DNA of 64,000 nt, from NCBI GenBank assembly GCA_903923395.1, contig CAIXXM010000083.1, positions 1 to 64,000 on the forward strand, given 5' to 3'. Position 1 is the first letter of the stretch. Every line of letters starts with the position of its first letter. Below the pieces are notes generated by a model, which ran no database searches, was not told the origin of the DNA, and saw nothing but the letters and a program-made list of their open reading frames with translations. Positions 51,288-61,780 of the stretch are shown here, one piece after another. Both the position numbers and the translations under genes were made by a program. Origin of the DNA: an uncultured Acidobacteriia bacterium. GTDB lineage: Bacteria > Acidobacteriota > Terriglobia > Bryobacterales > Bryobacteraceae.

Positions 51288-51343
51288 GCACCATTCTGGC
51301 GCGCGTTTTCGGAAACAGAGAAAACGCACGCCCGAATGGGCAC
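51288..51343. repeat. 56-bp imperfect palindrome downstream of argG
   Basis: Three nested stems: GTGC/GCAC, CCATTC/GAATGG and GCGTTTTC/GAAAACGC around a nine-base loop (51311-51319), with small bulges. It lies 41 bases after the argG stop on the minus strand. It could serve as a bidirectional terminator, although no good T-run follows in either direction, or it may be the trace of a palindromic mobile repeat. Confidence 0.55.
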
Positions 51344-51383
51344 GGCGAAACGGGCTCATTTTTCAGATATGAGATACAACTCC

Positions 51384-52736
<1,353 letters not shown>

Positions 52737-52800
52737 CTATTATCGTATGGGGGTGCCTGTAACAGACATGTCCGCGGGCACTTCGTGACGAGTAGAGTTA

Positions 52801-52965
52801 GTGAACGTTGCTGCCGCGCTGCGCCGCAAGCACAGATGGAAACTGCCGGACGCATTGCAGGCCGCCCTGGCCGAGACCCACAACCTGCAACTGGCCACCC
52901 GCAACACGAAAAACTTTCCGCCCAGCCAATTCGCTTTTGTCCCGGTCCCGTACTCTAATCGCTGA
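52801..52965 (+). pseudogene. VapC-type PIN-domain toxin, C-terminal remnant
   Basis: A short open frame of about 54 residues on the plus strand ends at TGA 52963-52965 and matches the last third of VapC-type PIN domains: LPDALQAALAETHNLQLATRN followed by TKNF and a PxxFxFVPVPY ending. The Asp of LPDA is one of the conserved metal-binding acids and TRN is the usual end of the fold. An in-frame stop at 52786-52788 lies just before, and the N-terminal two thirds with the other acidic residues are missing, so the toxin is dead. It sits in the argG promoter region; the rest of that 306-base gap shows no gene. Confidence 0.7.
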
Positions 52966-52983
52966 AGAACATCGCCGCCAAAC

Positions 52984-53015
52984 AAAAAGGCCGCCCGGTT
53001 TCCCGGACGGCCTTT
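52984..53015. terminator. Bidirectional terminator hairpin, for the TonB receptor
   Basis: AAAAAGGCCGCCCGG (52984-52998), a short T-rich loop and CCGGACGGCC plus TTTTT (53003-53015) form a hairpin with one mismatch and T-tracts in both directions. On the minus strand it lies 19 bases after the TonB receptor stop. On the plus strand there is only the VapC remnant, so its main role is to end the receptor transcript. Confidence 0.85.
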
Positions 53016-53033
53016 TTCCTGCAACCACGATTC

Positions 53034-56000
53034 CTACCAGAACAGCCGCGCACTCAACTGCATCGCACGGGCACCAATGCCGCTGGTGTACGTGTAGATC
53101 AGCCCGTTGGCGTTCGGGGCATTCGATTCCTGCGGGCTGTTCGTGGGGTTCGAAACATCCCACTGCAGGCGCATCCGCAGACGCTCTTTGAGGGGAATTT
53201 CCTTGAACAACGACGCTGAAAGCGTCCACAGGCCAGGCGTCTCAAAGTACTGATTGTTCAACGGAAGCAACCCGCCATAAGCACCGGTGTAGTTCGTGCC
53301 GTTGCTGAGCGGAACCACCACGGTATTGCCTCCAAAGTAGGCCGAGGTGGGATCAGTCACCAGCGGTGCCGAATAGGATTGGTAATCCGACGGAACGCCG
53401 CAGATGCCCGTGCAGGCACCAGCCGCATTGTGGCTGTTGATCTGCGCCGGATTGATCCAGCCGGAGTTGCTGTAGAGATACGCCGAGAGACAGGCACCGC
53501 TGCGGCAATCCTGCACCTGTACGCTGTGACCGTAAATCTTCAGCGGCGCACCGGTGGGGAACTGGCTGGACTGCATGGACCACCAGGTGGTCTGCCAGTT
53601 GCCGAGACCTGAGATCTGCCAGCCGCCAACAATGTAATCGAGCCACGGCTTGGCATTACCGAGGAATTTCTTGCCGCGGCCAACGGGAATCTGCGCCACC
53701 CAGTTCCAGGTGATCTGGTGATGCGGGAACGTGGTGTTGCGGGCGTAGTTGGTTAGGCGGTCCAGTTGATTTTGGTCCAGACCCGCGACCTGGCTCGGCA
53801 CATAGTAAGAGGGCGAGTACAGAGTGGTCGACGTGCCCTGGTTGTTCACCGATCCCAGCGAGTACGCGTTGTTGTTCACAAAGAAGAGGCGTCCGCTGAA
53901 ACCATGGCTGAAGCGGTGTTCCAGTTCCACGTGGATGCCGGAGTAATTGGAATAACCGTCATGCGTCACGTCCTGGATGTTACCCAGGATGGAACTTACG
54001 GGGCGGCTGGCGCCGGCGGCACTCGGATAAGGAAGGTGCTGCGTCACAGCCCAGACATAGGAGGGCGTCTGCGCGTTGGTATTGCGGAAGATATCCACGT
54101 TGGAGTTATGGTTCGCCACCCACTTGAAGCGGACGATTGTCTTGTCCCAGAACTGCTTCTCCAGTGTGATGTTGCCGTCCATCACCTTGCTGTCCGGTGA
54201 GTGGGGGTCCAGATAAGTAACGTTCATGCTGCCGGCGCTGAGGCCGCTGATGTTGGCACCGCTCAGAACATTGGTTGTGTTCAGACCGGCCACATAAGTC
54301 GGGACGCTGCGCAGGCTGTAACCCGGAGCGCCATCCGGATAGAACCCGGAGCTATCCGGCGAATAGAGAGGATAAGTCAGGTAAGGTTCACTGGCGCGGA
54401 TCTGTTCGAGCGAGTTATACATCGGCGGCGGGTAGTAAGCGATGCTGAAGCCGCCCCGGATGACCAGCGGATGATTGTTGCCCATGATGCGGTAGGCGAA
54501 ACCAACGCGGGGGGAGAAATCTTTCCAGTTGCCGAACTGCAGGCTCTGCGGCAACCCGGCCTGCTTGTAATCTTCGAACTTCACACCCAGCGCCTGCATG
54601 GCAGTGACGTTGGTGGAGAAGCCGGGAACGATCTTGTCATAATCCGTGGCAGGCTGCGTCAGGATCAGGGTATTCGTCTTCGGGTCGAAGCCAACGGTGT
54701 TGCCGTACTTTTCATTCATGGAAGGCCAGGCTTCCCAGCGGACGCCGAGGCTCAGCGACAGGTTGCGGGTTACTTTCCATTGATCCTGGAAATACAGTGC
54801 GTACTGATTCTGTCTTTCATAGAAGTACTTATGCACGGTTTCAGCTTCATAGAAATTCAAGCCGAGATAGGCGCTCGCCACGGTGCTGCCTGTGTTGGCG
54901 GTCGCACTCGGTGACGAAGCAGAGCCAGCCGGATTCCAAAGGGCTGTCCAGTTAGCGACCGGTGACACCTGACCGGCGGCGCGTTCCTGCTGTGGCAGAT
55001 AGTTCACCAGATCGCGCCGGAAGTGCACGCCGGCCGTCAACTGGTGCTTGCCCTTCACCTTGGTGATGTTGTCATTGACCTGGAAGAAGGTGGAGTGGTC
55101 CGCGTTCGGATACACCGTGCGCCACGCCGAGCCGTTCAAACCAATGGTCAGAATGTCAGGCCACTGCTGACCGCCGTAGGGATTCGGCAAGCCGAGCTTC
55201 GCCGCGTAATCCGTCGGCGTGGTCGGGTTGGAACTCTGATAGAAGGCCTGGCGGAAGACGGAGACCAGCAATTCATTGAACAGCGTGGGCGAGATCACCT
55301 TCACATAAGACGTAGCCAGGGACTGCGCAGGCGATGTATACGCATTGCGGTTCGCATCACTCGTCAGCGTCGGGATGTCGCCGGAGAACGGGCTGTCCAC
55401 AATCATGTCGTTCTTCGAGTACCGTGCATAAAACACGTCATTCGAAGTGAAGCGGTGATCCACACGGGTCGAGAAGGTGTCGTCATTCCACTTGGTGACC
55501 GCATTGCCGTACCAGTTGGAAGAGATCAAGGGATTGATGTTGTCCAGCGTCGGCAGCGGCGTGATCTTCATCAGCGCGGTCCAAAGCGGCGAAACACGGG
55601 CAGGGTCAATGGCATTCAACTTACCGTTGAAATTCCACTGCTGGCGGACGTAAGCCTTGGTGTTGGGATCATACGTGGTGCTCCAGGGGTCATAGATCTT
55701 GCTTTGGATGCCGTTCGCATTTACCAAGCCGCTGAAGTCCCCCGCGCGCATGGCCACGGAGGGCACGGAATAGCCGATATAGGCATCGGAAAGCTGGCGG
55801 CGGGATTCCCAGGAGAAGAAGAAAAAGGTCTTGTCTTTGCCGTTATAGAGTTTCGGGATGACCACCGGTCCGCCGATGCTGGCACCGAACTCATTGCGGT
55901 TCGAATACGCGGGCGAAGTATTCCCCTGGTTGCGCTGGCGGGCATAGTAAATGCCGCTGTTCTGAATGGTTTCAAACAAGCTGCCGTGCACCTGATTCGT

Positions 56001-56690
56001 GCCGCTCTTGGTGCTGATGATGATCGCCACCGGGCTGTTGTACTTGGCCGACACATTGTTGGTGTCGATGGAAAGTTCCTGGATGGAGTCAATGCCGGGC
56101 TGGCGGTTCTCCACCGTGCCGCGGCTGCGCGAAACCAGCGGACCACCGTCGAGGGACCAGTCGGTGGAACCATAACGAAGGCCATCGGCCTGATATGTGC
56201 CGGCCATGCCGGGAATGATCGCCGTGATGCTCGAAATCTGCCGGCCGAAGCGGGGGATCTGATCGATGTCCTGGTTTTCAATCAGATGGCTGTCGATGGA
56301 ATCCGTCAGGTTGACCAGCGGGGTGACATCCTTGACCTCCACCGTGGTTGTGGTGGAACCGGGCTTCAGAACCGGATCGATGGTGAGCTTCTGCGCGACG
56401 TCGGCATTAAAATCCGCCTTGTAGCGTTCCATGCCGTTCGAGGAAACTTCCAGTTCGTAAGCGCCGGGAATCACGCCGGGGAACACATACACGCCCGATG
56501 GATTGCTGGTGGTTTCCGATTTGGTGCCTGTCTGGCGGTTGGTCAGCGTCAGCTTCGCACCCACGATCACGGCGTTGGTCTGGTCATGCACCGTGCCCGT
56601 CACAAATGCCGTGCTGGCCTGCGGGAAGGCAGCATGGAAGGGCAGGCAAAGAAGGAATGCCAGGGTTATGAATGCTCTCAGCTTCTGCAT
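53034..56690 (-). CDS. Oar-like TonB-dependent receptor with N-terminal carboxypeptidase-regulatory-like domain
   Basis: About 1218 residues from the ATG at 56690 (GAGGA five bases upstream). A signal peptide (1-24) is followed by a beta-sandwich regulatory-like domain (about 28-115: GTVHDQTNAVIVGAKLTLTN and YVFPGVIPGAYELEVS), a plug domain (about 120-260) and a large beta-barrel ending in an aromatic residue (SARLFW), the outer-membrane insertion signal. This is the large family expanded in acidobacteria. It probably takes up a sugar or oligopeptide. It is divergent from the RpiR operon with a shared operator-like region, which suggests a joint substrate. Confidence 0.93.
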   Translation of the reverse strand: MQKLRAFITLAFLLCLPFHAAFPQASTAFVTGTVHDQTNAVIVGAKLTLTNRQTGTKSETTSNPSGVYVFPGVIPGAYELEVSSNGMERYKADFNADVAQKLTIDPVLKPGSTTTTVEVKDVTPLVNLTDSIDSHLIENQDIDQIPRFGRQISSITAIIPGMAGTYQADGLRYGSTDWSLDGGPLVSRSRGTVENRQPGIDSIQELSIDTNNVSAKYNSPVAIIISTKSGTNQVHGSLFETIQNSGIYYARQRNQGNTSPAYSNRNEFGASIGGPVVIPKLYNGKDKTFFFFSWESRRQLSDAYIGYSVPSVAMRAGDFSGLVNANGIQSKIYDPWSTTYDPNTKAYVRQQWNFNGKLNAIDPARVSPLWTALMKITPLPTLDNINPLISSNWYGNAVTKWNDDTFSTRVDHRFTSNDVFYARYSKNDMIVDSPFSGDIPTLTSDANRNAYTSPAQSLATSYVKVISPTLFNELLVSVFRQAFYQSSNPTTPTDYAAKLGLPNPYGGQQWPDILTIGLNGSAWRTVYPNADHSTFFQVNDNITKVKGKHQLTAGVHFRRDLVNYLPQQERAAGQVSPVANWTALWNPAGSASSPSATANTGSTVASAYLGLNFYEAETVHKYFYERQNQYALYFQDQWKVTRNLSLSLGVRWEAWPSMNEKYGNTVGFDPKTNTLILTQPATDYDKIVPGFSTNVTAMQALGVKFEDYKQAGLPQSLQFGNWKDFSPRVGFAYRIMGNNHPLVIRGGFSIAYYPPPMYNSLEQIRASEPYLTYPLYSPDSSGFYPDGAPGYSLRSVPTYVAGLNTTNVLSGANISGLSAGSMNVTYLDPHSPDSKVMDGNITLEKQFWDKTIVRFKWVANHNSNVDIFRNTNAQTPSYVWAVTQHLPYPSAAGASRPVSSILGNIQDVTHDGYSNYSGIHVELEHRFSHGFSGRLFFVNNNAYSLGSVNNQGTSTTLYSPSYYVPSQVAGLDQNQLDRLTNYARNTTFPHHQITWNWVAQIPVGRGKKFLGNAKPWLDYIVGGWQISGLGNWQTTWWSMQSSQFPTGAPLKIYGHSVQVQDCRSGACLSAYLYSNSGWINPAQINSHNAAGACTGICGVPSDYQSYSAPLVTDPTSAYFGGNTVVVPLSNGTNYTGAYGGLLPLNNQYFETPGLWTLSASLFKEIPLKERLRMRLQWDVSNPTNSPQESNAPNANGLIYTYTSGIGARAMQLSARLFW

Positions 56691-56793
56691 TGTGTTCCTC
56701 TTCAAAACGGTTTTTCGGACAAGCCCGCCAACACAGAGGGCAGTGGAACTGTGCGGGAACGAACCCACGTAGGCACCGAATCACGGTGGAATA

Positions 56794-56822
56794 TTGACAG
56801 CGGGTTACGTCTGGAGTAAATT
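56794..56822 (+). promoter_or_regulatory. Predicted promoter of the rpiR operon
   Basis: TTGACA (56794-56799), a perfect sigma-70 -35 box, is followed after 17 bases by TAAATT (56817-56822). The -10 box lies within the left palindrome GTAAATTAC, so a repressor bound there would block it. The leader to the rpiR ATG at 56929 would be about 100 bases. Confidence 0.6.
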
Positions 56823-56856
56823 ACCACCATAAGCGCTTGGAATGTAATATTACTCC
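56813..56856. promoter_or_regulatory. 44-bp composite palindromic operator between the TonB receptor and rpiR
   Basis: Three short palindromes lie at nearly equal centre spacing of about 14 bases: GTAAATTAC (56816-56824), AAGCGCTT (56831-56838) and GTAATATTAC (56844-56853). The outer ends GGAGTAA and TTACTCC are themselves an inverted repeat, so the whole block is roughly symmetric about AAGCGCTT. GTAATATTAC-like sites are typical of MurR/RpiR/HexR regulators; AAGCGCTT is typical of LacI-type cores. It covers the -10 boxes of both predicted promoters. Confidence 0.65.
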
Positions 56857-56876
56857 GAATGTGCAAAAAAAGGCAA
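56847..56876 (-). promoter_or_regulatory. Predicted promoter of the TonB receptor
   Basis: The minus strand shows TTGCCT (56876-56871), an 18-base spacer with a seven-T run, and TAATAT (56852-56847) inside the right palindrome. The start near 56840 would give a leader of about 150 bases. It faces the rpiR promoter, so the two transcripts would overlap by a few tens of bases at their starts. Confidence 0.45.
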
Positions 56877-56928
56877 GTTTGCTCACAATGAGAGTCGGGC
56901 GGCGGCGCTGAAGCCCAGGATCTCGACG

Positions 56929-57801
56929 ATGACTACTCAAACTCAATTCGCACCAATGCAGGCGGGCTGCCTGATTCGCCTGAAGAGCGCGATGGGAGCA
57001 CTCAAGCCCGCTGAGCAGACACTGGCCGAATTCATCCTTTCCGACCCCGCGGCCGTGATTCATATGTCGATCTCGGAACTTGCGCACAAGGCCGATGTCG
57101 GGGAATCCACCATCGTGCGTTTCTGCCGTGCGCTCTACTACTCCGGCTACCAGGAGTTCAAGCTGCGGCTGGCGCAGGACATTGTTGAGCCCTCTGAGTT
57201 CATCCACTCCAAAATCAGCTTCGAAGACGGCACGCCGGACCTGGTGGCCAAGATCTTCCAAAAGAACATCAAGGCGGTGGAAGACACGCGCCGTTCGCTT
57301 GACCCGGCGCGGCTCGACGAAGCAGCCCGGTTCATGAGTGTGGCCCGCAAGGTGGATATCTACGGCGTGAGCTATTCCTATTTCACCGGCCTTGATCTCA
57401 AACACAAGCTCCTCCGCCTGGGCCGCATCGCGGATGCTTTCGGCGACGCTCATCTGCAGGCCATGAGCGCTTCCGCACTTTCGCCCCAGGACGTTGCCAT
57501 TGGGATCTCCCATTCCGGTGCCACGCAGGACGTGATTGATGCCCTGGAGATCGCGAGAACCGCGGGGGCCATCGTCATCGCCATTACCAACTTCAGCCCG
57601 TCACCCATCACGCGTGTGGCGGATGTGGTGCTACTCACCTCCGCTGTGGATACACCACTCGGCGGCGAGGTTCTCACCTCACGCATCGCCCAGCTTTGTG
57701 TGATTGATGTGCTGTGCGCCGCCATTGCAGTCCGCCTGGGCGAAAGCTGCCTGGAGTTCATTCAGAAAGCTTCTGAAGCCATCAAGAAGAAGCGCTGCTA
57801 G
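56929..57801 (+). CDS. MurR/RpiR-family transcriptional regulator
   Basis: 290 residues. An N-terminal helix-turn-helix domain (about 15-90: LKPAEQTLAEFILSDPAAV and VGESTIVRFCRALYYSGYQEF) is joined to a SIS sugar-phosphate-binding domain (about 120-265: VDIYGVSYSYFTGLDLKHKL, IGISHSGATQDVIDAL, AIVIAITNFSPSPITRVAD). Such proteins sense sugar phosphates, often N-acetylmuramate or glucosamine derivatives. The gene's stop codon is directly followed by the ceramidase-like start, so it is the first gene of the operon. It probably binds the palindromes upstream. Confidence 0.93.
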   Translation: MTTQTQFAPMQAGCLIRLKSAMGALKPAEQTLAEFILSDPAAVIHMSISELAHKADVGESTIVRFCRALYYSGYQEFKLRLAQDIVEPSEFIHSKISFEDGTPDLVAKIFQKNIKAVEDTRRSLDPARLDEAARFMSVARKVDIYGVSYSYFTGLDLKHKLLRLGRIADAFGDAHLQAMSASALSPQDVAIGISHSGATQDVIDALEIARTAGAIVIAITNFSPSPITRVADVVLLTSAVDTPLGGEVLTSRIAQLCVIDVLCAAIAVRLGESCLEFIQKASEAIKKKRC

Positions 57802-59097
57802 ATGAAAGCCGGATTTGCGAAGGTCTGTATTACGCCGCCGCCGGGTTCCAAACTGACAGGTTTTAGTGCGCGGCAGGCGCCTTCCACGGGCGTTCACGAT
57901 GATTTGTATGCCCGCGCTCTGGTGCTCAGCCGGGGTGACCGGACTGTCGCGCTGCTCAGTGTGGAAGTACTGGCGCTGGGAGCGGAAACGGTGCAAGTCA
58001 TCCGCCAGCGGGTCGCGGCCACCATACCGGTGCAACCCGCGGAAGTTCTGGTGGCGGCCACCCATACGCATTCCGGGCCAGTGACGCTCAGCACCTTCTT
58101 CAACGCGGACGAAAAACCTGACCCCGAATATCTCGAGTTCCTGATCCAGGCCTGCACCCAGAGTGTTGTCACCGCCTGGAACACAAAATTTGCCGCGAAG
58201 CTGGGTATTGGCTCCTGCATGGTGGAAGGCGTAGGCGTCAATCGCCGTGACCCGGGTAATCCGCGCGTGGACCGGCAGGCCGGAATTCTTCGTGTGGCCG
58301 GCGATGATGGCAGAACACTCGCGGTGGCCGTGATCTACGGTTGCCACCCCACAGTTCTGGGCTTCACCAACTTGCAGGTCAGCGGAGATTTCCCCGGCGC
58401 GGCGCTGGAAGAGCTGGAAACGGCACTGGGCGCTGAATCGTTTGCCATGTTCTTCAATGGCGCGGAGGCGAACGTCAGCATTGCCCACTCCGCGGAACTG
58501 AATCTGGCCGGTATCTCCACCGGCGACCGAACCTTTGAACAGGTGCGGATTCTGGGGCACCGTCTCGCGCAAGCGGTTCTCTCCGTGCTCCCGGCAATCC
58601 AGCTTTCCACGGACCCTGCCCTGGATGCTGCAACCGTCACGATCCCCCTGGCTGGCCGCCAGTATCCGCAGCCCGAAGTGCTGGATGCCGCCTGGCAGGA
58701 TGCCCGCGAAAAATGTGCGATGCTCCCGCCCGGTGACCCCGAACTGCGTATCGCGCAAATGCGGCAGGTCTATTCGGCGATTGACCGCACCAACGCGCGC
58801 ACCATCCAGGAAAATGGCGGCCGGCTGCCTATCGAAATCCAGGGCATCCGCCTCAATGGCGCGTTGCTGCTGGGCATTTCCGGCGAGGTCTTCACCGAAA
58901 CCTCCCTGGCTCTGAAGGCGCTGCTCCCCAAGCCGGTTTTCGTCATCTGCCTCGCCAACGGTTACGCCGGTTATCTTCCTACGGCCGAAGCGTTCACACA
59001 GGGCGGGTATGAGGCTTCTGTCGCGGGCTGCGCGCCAGACACTGAAGAGAAGATCCTGGCCGCCGCACTCCAAATCAGCAAGTTGGTCTCCGCATGA
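57802..59097 (+). CDS. Cytoplasmic ceramidase-fold amidase (neutral/alkaline ceramidase N-terminal domain)
   Basis: 431 residues. Zinc-site residues of neutral ceramidase are recognisable: His88 and His90 (AATHTHSGP), His182 (GCHPTVLG), Glu362 (SGEVFTE) and Tyr in NGYAGY near 391. There is no signal peptide and no C-terminal Ig-like domain (family enzymes are about 650-700 residues), so it acts in the cytoplasm. Neutral ceramidases cleave N-acyl bonds; the bacterial cytoplasmic form in a sugar operon probably deacylates an imported N-acyl compound. It is coupled to rpiR and overlaps the symporter by four bases. Confidence 0.88.
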   Translation: MKAGFAKVCITPPPGSKLTGFSARQAPSTGVHDDLYARALVLSRGDRTVALLSVEVLALGAETVQVIRQRVAATIPVQPAEVLVAATHTHSGPVTLSTFFNADEKPDPEYLEFLIQACTQSVVTAWNTKFAAKLGIGSCMVEGVGVNRRDPGNPRVDRQAGILRVAGDDGRTLAVAVIYGCHPTVLGFTNLQVSGDFPGAALEELETALGAESFAMFFNGAEANVSIAHSAELNLAGISTGDRTFEQVRILGHRLAQAVLSVLPAIQLSTDPALDAATVTIPLAGRQYPQPEVLDAAWQDAREKCAMLPPGDPELRIAQMRQVYSAIDRTNARTIQENGGRLPIEIQGIRLNGALLLGISGEVFTETSLALKALLPKPVFVICLANGYAGYLPTAEAFTQGGYEASVAGCAPDTEEKILAAALQISKLVSA

Positions 59098-60851
59098 AGA
59101 CCCTCGACTGGGGCGTTGTCGCTCTCTACTTCTGCTTCATGCTCGGCGTTGGACTTTACTTCACCCGCCGCGCCGGTCAAAGCGTCACGGATTATTTCGT
59201 TTCCGGCCGCAATCTTCCCTGGTGGATCATCGCTCTCTCCGCGGTGGCCACTTACACCGATGCCGGTCTCGCGCCCGCGGTGACCATGCTTACTTTCCAG
59301 GGCGGGTTGCTCGGCAATGCCGTCTGGTGGATTCCCTTCATCATCTGGATGCCTCTCGGCGCGGTGCTGTGGTCGAAGTTCTGGCGCAGGCTCGGCACAG
59401 TGACTTCCGCCGAACTGCTGGGCATCCGTTACAGCGGCAATATCGCCAGGCGGTACCGGAATATCTACGCGGTCTTCATGAGCTTCGGGTTCATTGTCGT
59501 CTTGATCGGCTATGTCTCCGGCTGGCTCGGCGCGGCGCTCGGGCCGATCCTCGGCTGGAGCCCCATCCAACTCATTCTGACGGCGGGCGCGGTTGCTGTT
59601 CTTTATACAACTTGCGCGGGGCTCTATGGGGTGGCCTATACCGATGCCTTCCAGTTTGGTATCTTCCTCGCGGGCAACATTGTTCTCATTCCCGTGGTGC
59701 TGAGTCACAACGGCGGCTTCCACGGCATTCACGAGGGCATTCTGGCCAATCGCGGCAAAGATGCGGAAGCCTTCTTCCGCGTACTGCCTCCCGTGCCCGG
59801 GCTCAGCGGGCTCAACGCCTTCGCGTTCATGGTGCAGGGCCTGTTCTTTGCGGCATCCCCCACCGGCGGCGAAGGCTTCACGGCACAGCGCTTCATGGCT
59901 GCCAAGAATGAATTCCATGCGCAGGTGGGGCAGTTGTTTAACACCGTTCTCACGCTGGTGGTGCGCGTTGTTCCATTCCTGATTCTGGGCATGGCCGCGG
60001 CTGCCATTTTCAAGCCCAATGCTCTGGCCGAACCGGGCGAACTCTGGGCACGGCTGGTCAGGATGTACGCACCCACCGGATTACTGGGCCTGCTGGTAGC
60101 GGGTGTCTTCGCCGCTTATATGGCCACGGTCAGCACCCACATGAACTGGGGTGCCTCTTATGTGATCAATGACCTCTACCGCCCACTCTTCCCCGGCAAG
60201 AGCGAAAAGCATTATGTGATGGTGGGCCGCGCGTCTTCGATCGTGCTCTTCTCTCTGGGTCTGCTGGTCGCCTACTTCTTCGTGCAGGGCATGCGGGCCT
60301 GGTTCCTCTTCATCAACTCCGTTGTCTTCGCTTTCGTTCTGCCGCTTTCGTGGCTGCGCTTCTTCTGGTGGCGGCTGAATATCTGGGGCGAAGCGGCCGC
60401 GCTTCTCATCGGCTTCCCGCTCAGCTACGTCGTCTGGTTTCAGCTGGGCTTTTCCAATGAAGCGGTGCATCCCTTCTGGCAAGGCTTTCTACTGCTCTTC
60501 GGACTCGGTCTGGTCATCGTGATCGCCGTAACGCTGCTCACCCCGCCGGAACCCATCGAGACGTTGCGTGCCTTCCACAACAAGTGCCGGCCCCCGGGCT
60601 TTTGGGGACCGGTTACCAAAGATCTGGATGCCGTGGAACGCAAGCTCATTGCGGACGAAACCACGCGGGATCTGGTGGATTGCGGCCTGGGCATCCTCTT
60701 CGCAGCTTCGGCTGTGGTCTCCGTCATCAGTCCGCTGGCCGCCAACTGGGCGGTCTTCGCTGGAGCGCTGGCACTCACGGCATTCTCCGGCATCAGCTTC
60801 ATCCGCCGCTGGATGGCACGCGGGGTCTTCCGCGGCATGCAGGGAACGTAA
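59094..60851 (+). CDS. Sodium/solute symporter (SSS family)
   Basis: 585 residues with about fourteen membrane helices. SSS pattern: YFVSGRNLPWWIIALSAVAT, then GYVSGWLGAALGPILGW, and FAAYMATVSTHMNWGASYVI with the helix that lines the Na+ site. The C-terminal 60 residues form another helix pair. It imports a sugar, polyol, nucleoside or similar by sodium coupling; the substrate is not clear from sequence. It overlaps the amidase by four bases. Confidence 0.93.
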   Translation: MKTLDWGVVALYFCFMLGVGLYFTRRAGQSVTDYFVSGRNLPWWIIALSAVATYTDAGLAPAVTMLTFQGGLLGNAVWWIPFIIWMPLGAVLWSKFWRRLGTVTSAELLGIRYSGNIARRYRNIYAVFMSFGFIVVLIGYVSGWLGAALGPILGWSPIQLILTAGAVAVLYTTCAGLYGVAYTDAFQFGIFLAGNIVLIPVVLSHNGGFHGIHEGILANRGKDAEAFFRVLPPVPGLSGLNAFAFMVQGLFFAASPTGGEGFTAQRFMAAKNEFHAQVGQLFNTVLTLVVRVVPFLILGMAAAAIFKPNALAEPGELWARLVRMYAPTGLLGLLVAGVFAAYMATVSTHMNWGASYVINDLYRPLFPGKSEKHYVMVGRASSIVLFSLGLLVAYFFVQGMRAWFLFINSVVFAFVLPLSWLRFFWWRLNIWGEAAALLIGFPLSYVVWFQLGFSNEAVHPFWQGFLLLFGLGLVIVIAVTLLTPPEPIETLRAFHNKCRPPGFWGPVTKDLDAVERKLIADETTRDLVDCGLGILFAASAVVSVISPLAANWAVFAGALALTAFSGISFIRRWMARGVFRGMQGT

Positions 60852-60856
60852 CAAAC

Positions 60857-61780
60857 ATGGAACTTCTGATCGCAATTGATGGAGGAGGGACGCGCACCCG
60901 GACTGTCGTTTTCAACCGTGAAGGCCAGAGGCTCGCGGAAGTGGAAAGCGGTCCCTCCAACCACCTGACTTACAACCGCCGGGAGGTGCGCGATAACCTG
61001 CAGGCCGGCATCGTTGTGGCACTTCACAAATGCGGTGCACGCGCAGAACATGTCCGGCTCGTCGCCGCGGGCTTGGCTGGTGTGGATTTTGATGGCGAAG
61101 GCCGCCAGGAAGCGCTCGCCATCCTGGACCGGGCCGGTTACACCAATGTGATCGCACTGGGCGATATGGTCACGGCACACTATGGAGCACTGGGTGGCGA
61201 GCCCGGCGTGCTGGCACTCGCGGGCACAGGTTCCGTCACGCTGGCCCGCGGCATGGCAGGCAATTGGATCAAGGTCGATGGCTGGGGCTACCTGCTGGGT
61301 GACGAGGGAAGTGCCTTTTGGATTGGCCGGCAGGCACTCAGTTCCCTTTGCAAAGTGCTGGATGGCCGTCTGGAAAATGGCCCGCTCACCCTGGCAGTGA
61401 GTGAGCGCCTCCATTTGCGGAGCTTCGCGGAAGTGGTGGCCTTCACCTATGGGTCCGGCCGGATACCGCCGGAGATCCCCACCCTCAGCATTCTGGTGGA
61501 TGAGGCGGCTGAAGCGGGTGACCCGCTGGCGAAACGAATACTACAGGATGCTGGAGAAGCGCTGGCCGCGTGCACCAGCGCAGCCGCCCGGCAAGCGGCA
61601 CTTGGCGCAAACTTCCGGGTCAGTTATGCCGGTGCCGTGCTGCGCGGTTCCCGCACGGTGCGGCAAGCTTTCCGCAATGCTCTGCCGGAAGCGACCGTGA
61701 CGCCGCCGGCGCACGAACCTGTCGTGGGTGCCTATATTCTGGGCTGCAGGGAACTCGGCTGGGAGCCCAATCTGCCGTGA
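60857..61780 (+). CDS. BadF/BadG-type kinase, N-acetylglucosamine-kinase-like
   Basis: About 307 residues from the ATG at 60857. The ATP-binding motif IAIDGGGTRTRTVVFN, ALGDMVTAHYGALGG, LALAGTGSVTLARG and GWGYLLGDEGSAFWIG are those of the BadF/NagK group. It phosphorylates an amino sugar, most likely N-acetylglucosamine or a relative. It lies 5 bases after the symporter and is coupled to the SIS gene by a TGA overlapping GTG. This fits the MurR/RpiR control. Confidence 0.9.
   Translation: MELLIAIDGGGTRTRTVVFNREGQRLAEVESGPSNHLTYNRREVRDNLQAGIVVALHKCGARAEHVRLVAAGLAGVDFDGEGRQEALAILDRAGYTNVIALGDMVTAHYGALGGEPGVLALAGTGSVTLARGMAGNWIKVDGWGYLLGDEGSAFWIGRQALSSLCKVLDGRLENGPLTLAVSERLHLRSFAEVVAFTYGSGRIPPEIPTLSILVDEAAEAGDPLAKRILQDAGEALAACTSAAARQAALGANFRVSYAGAVLRGSRTVRQAFRNALPEATVTPPAHEPVVGAYILGCRELGWEPNLP

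Noticed and set aside
55023-56819. Open frame of 598 codons on the plus strand
   Set aside because: Antisense to the TonB receptor, with no recognisable motif and a composition produced by GC-rich third positions.
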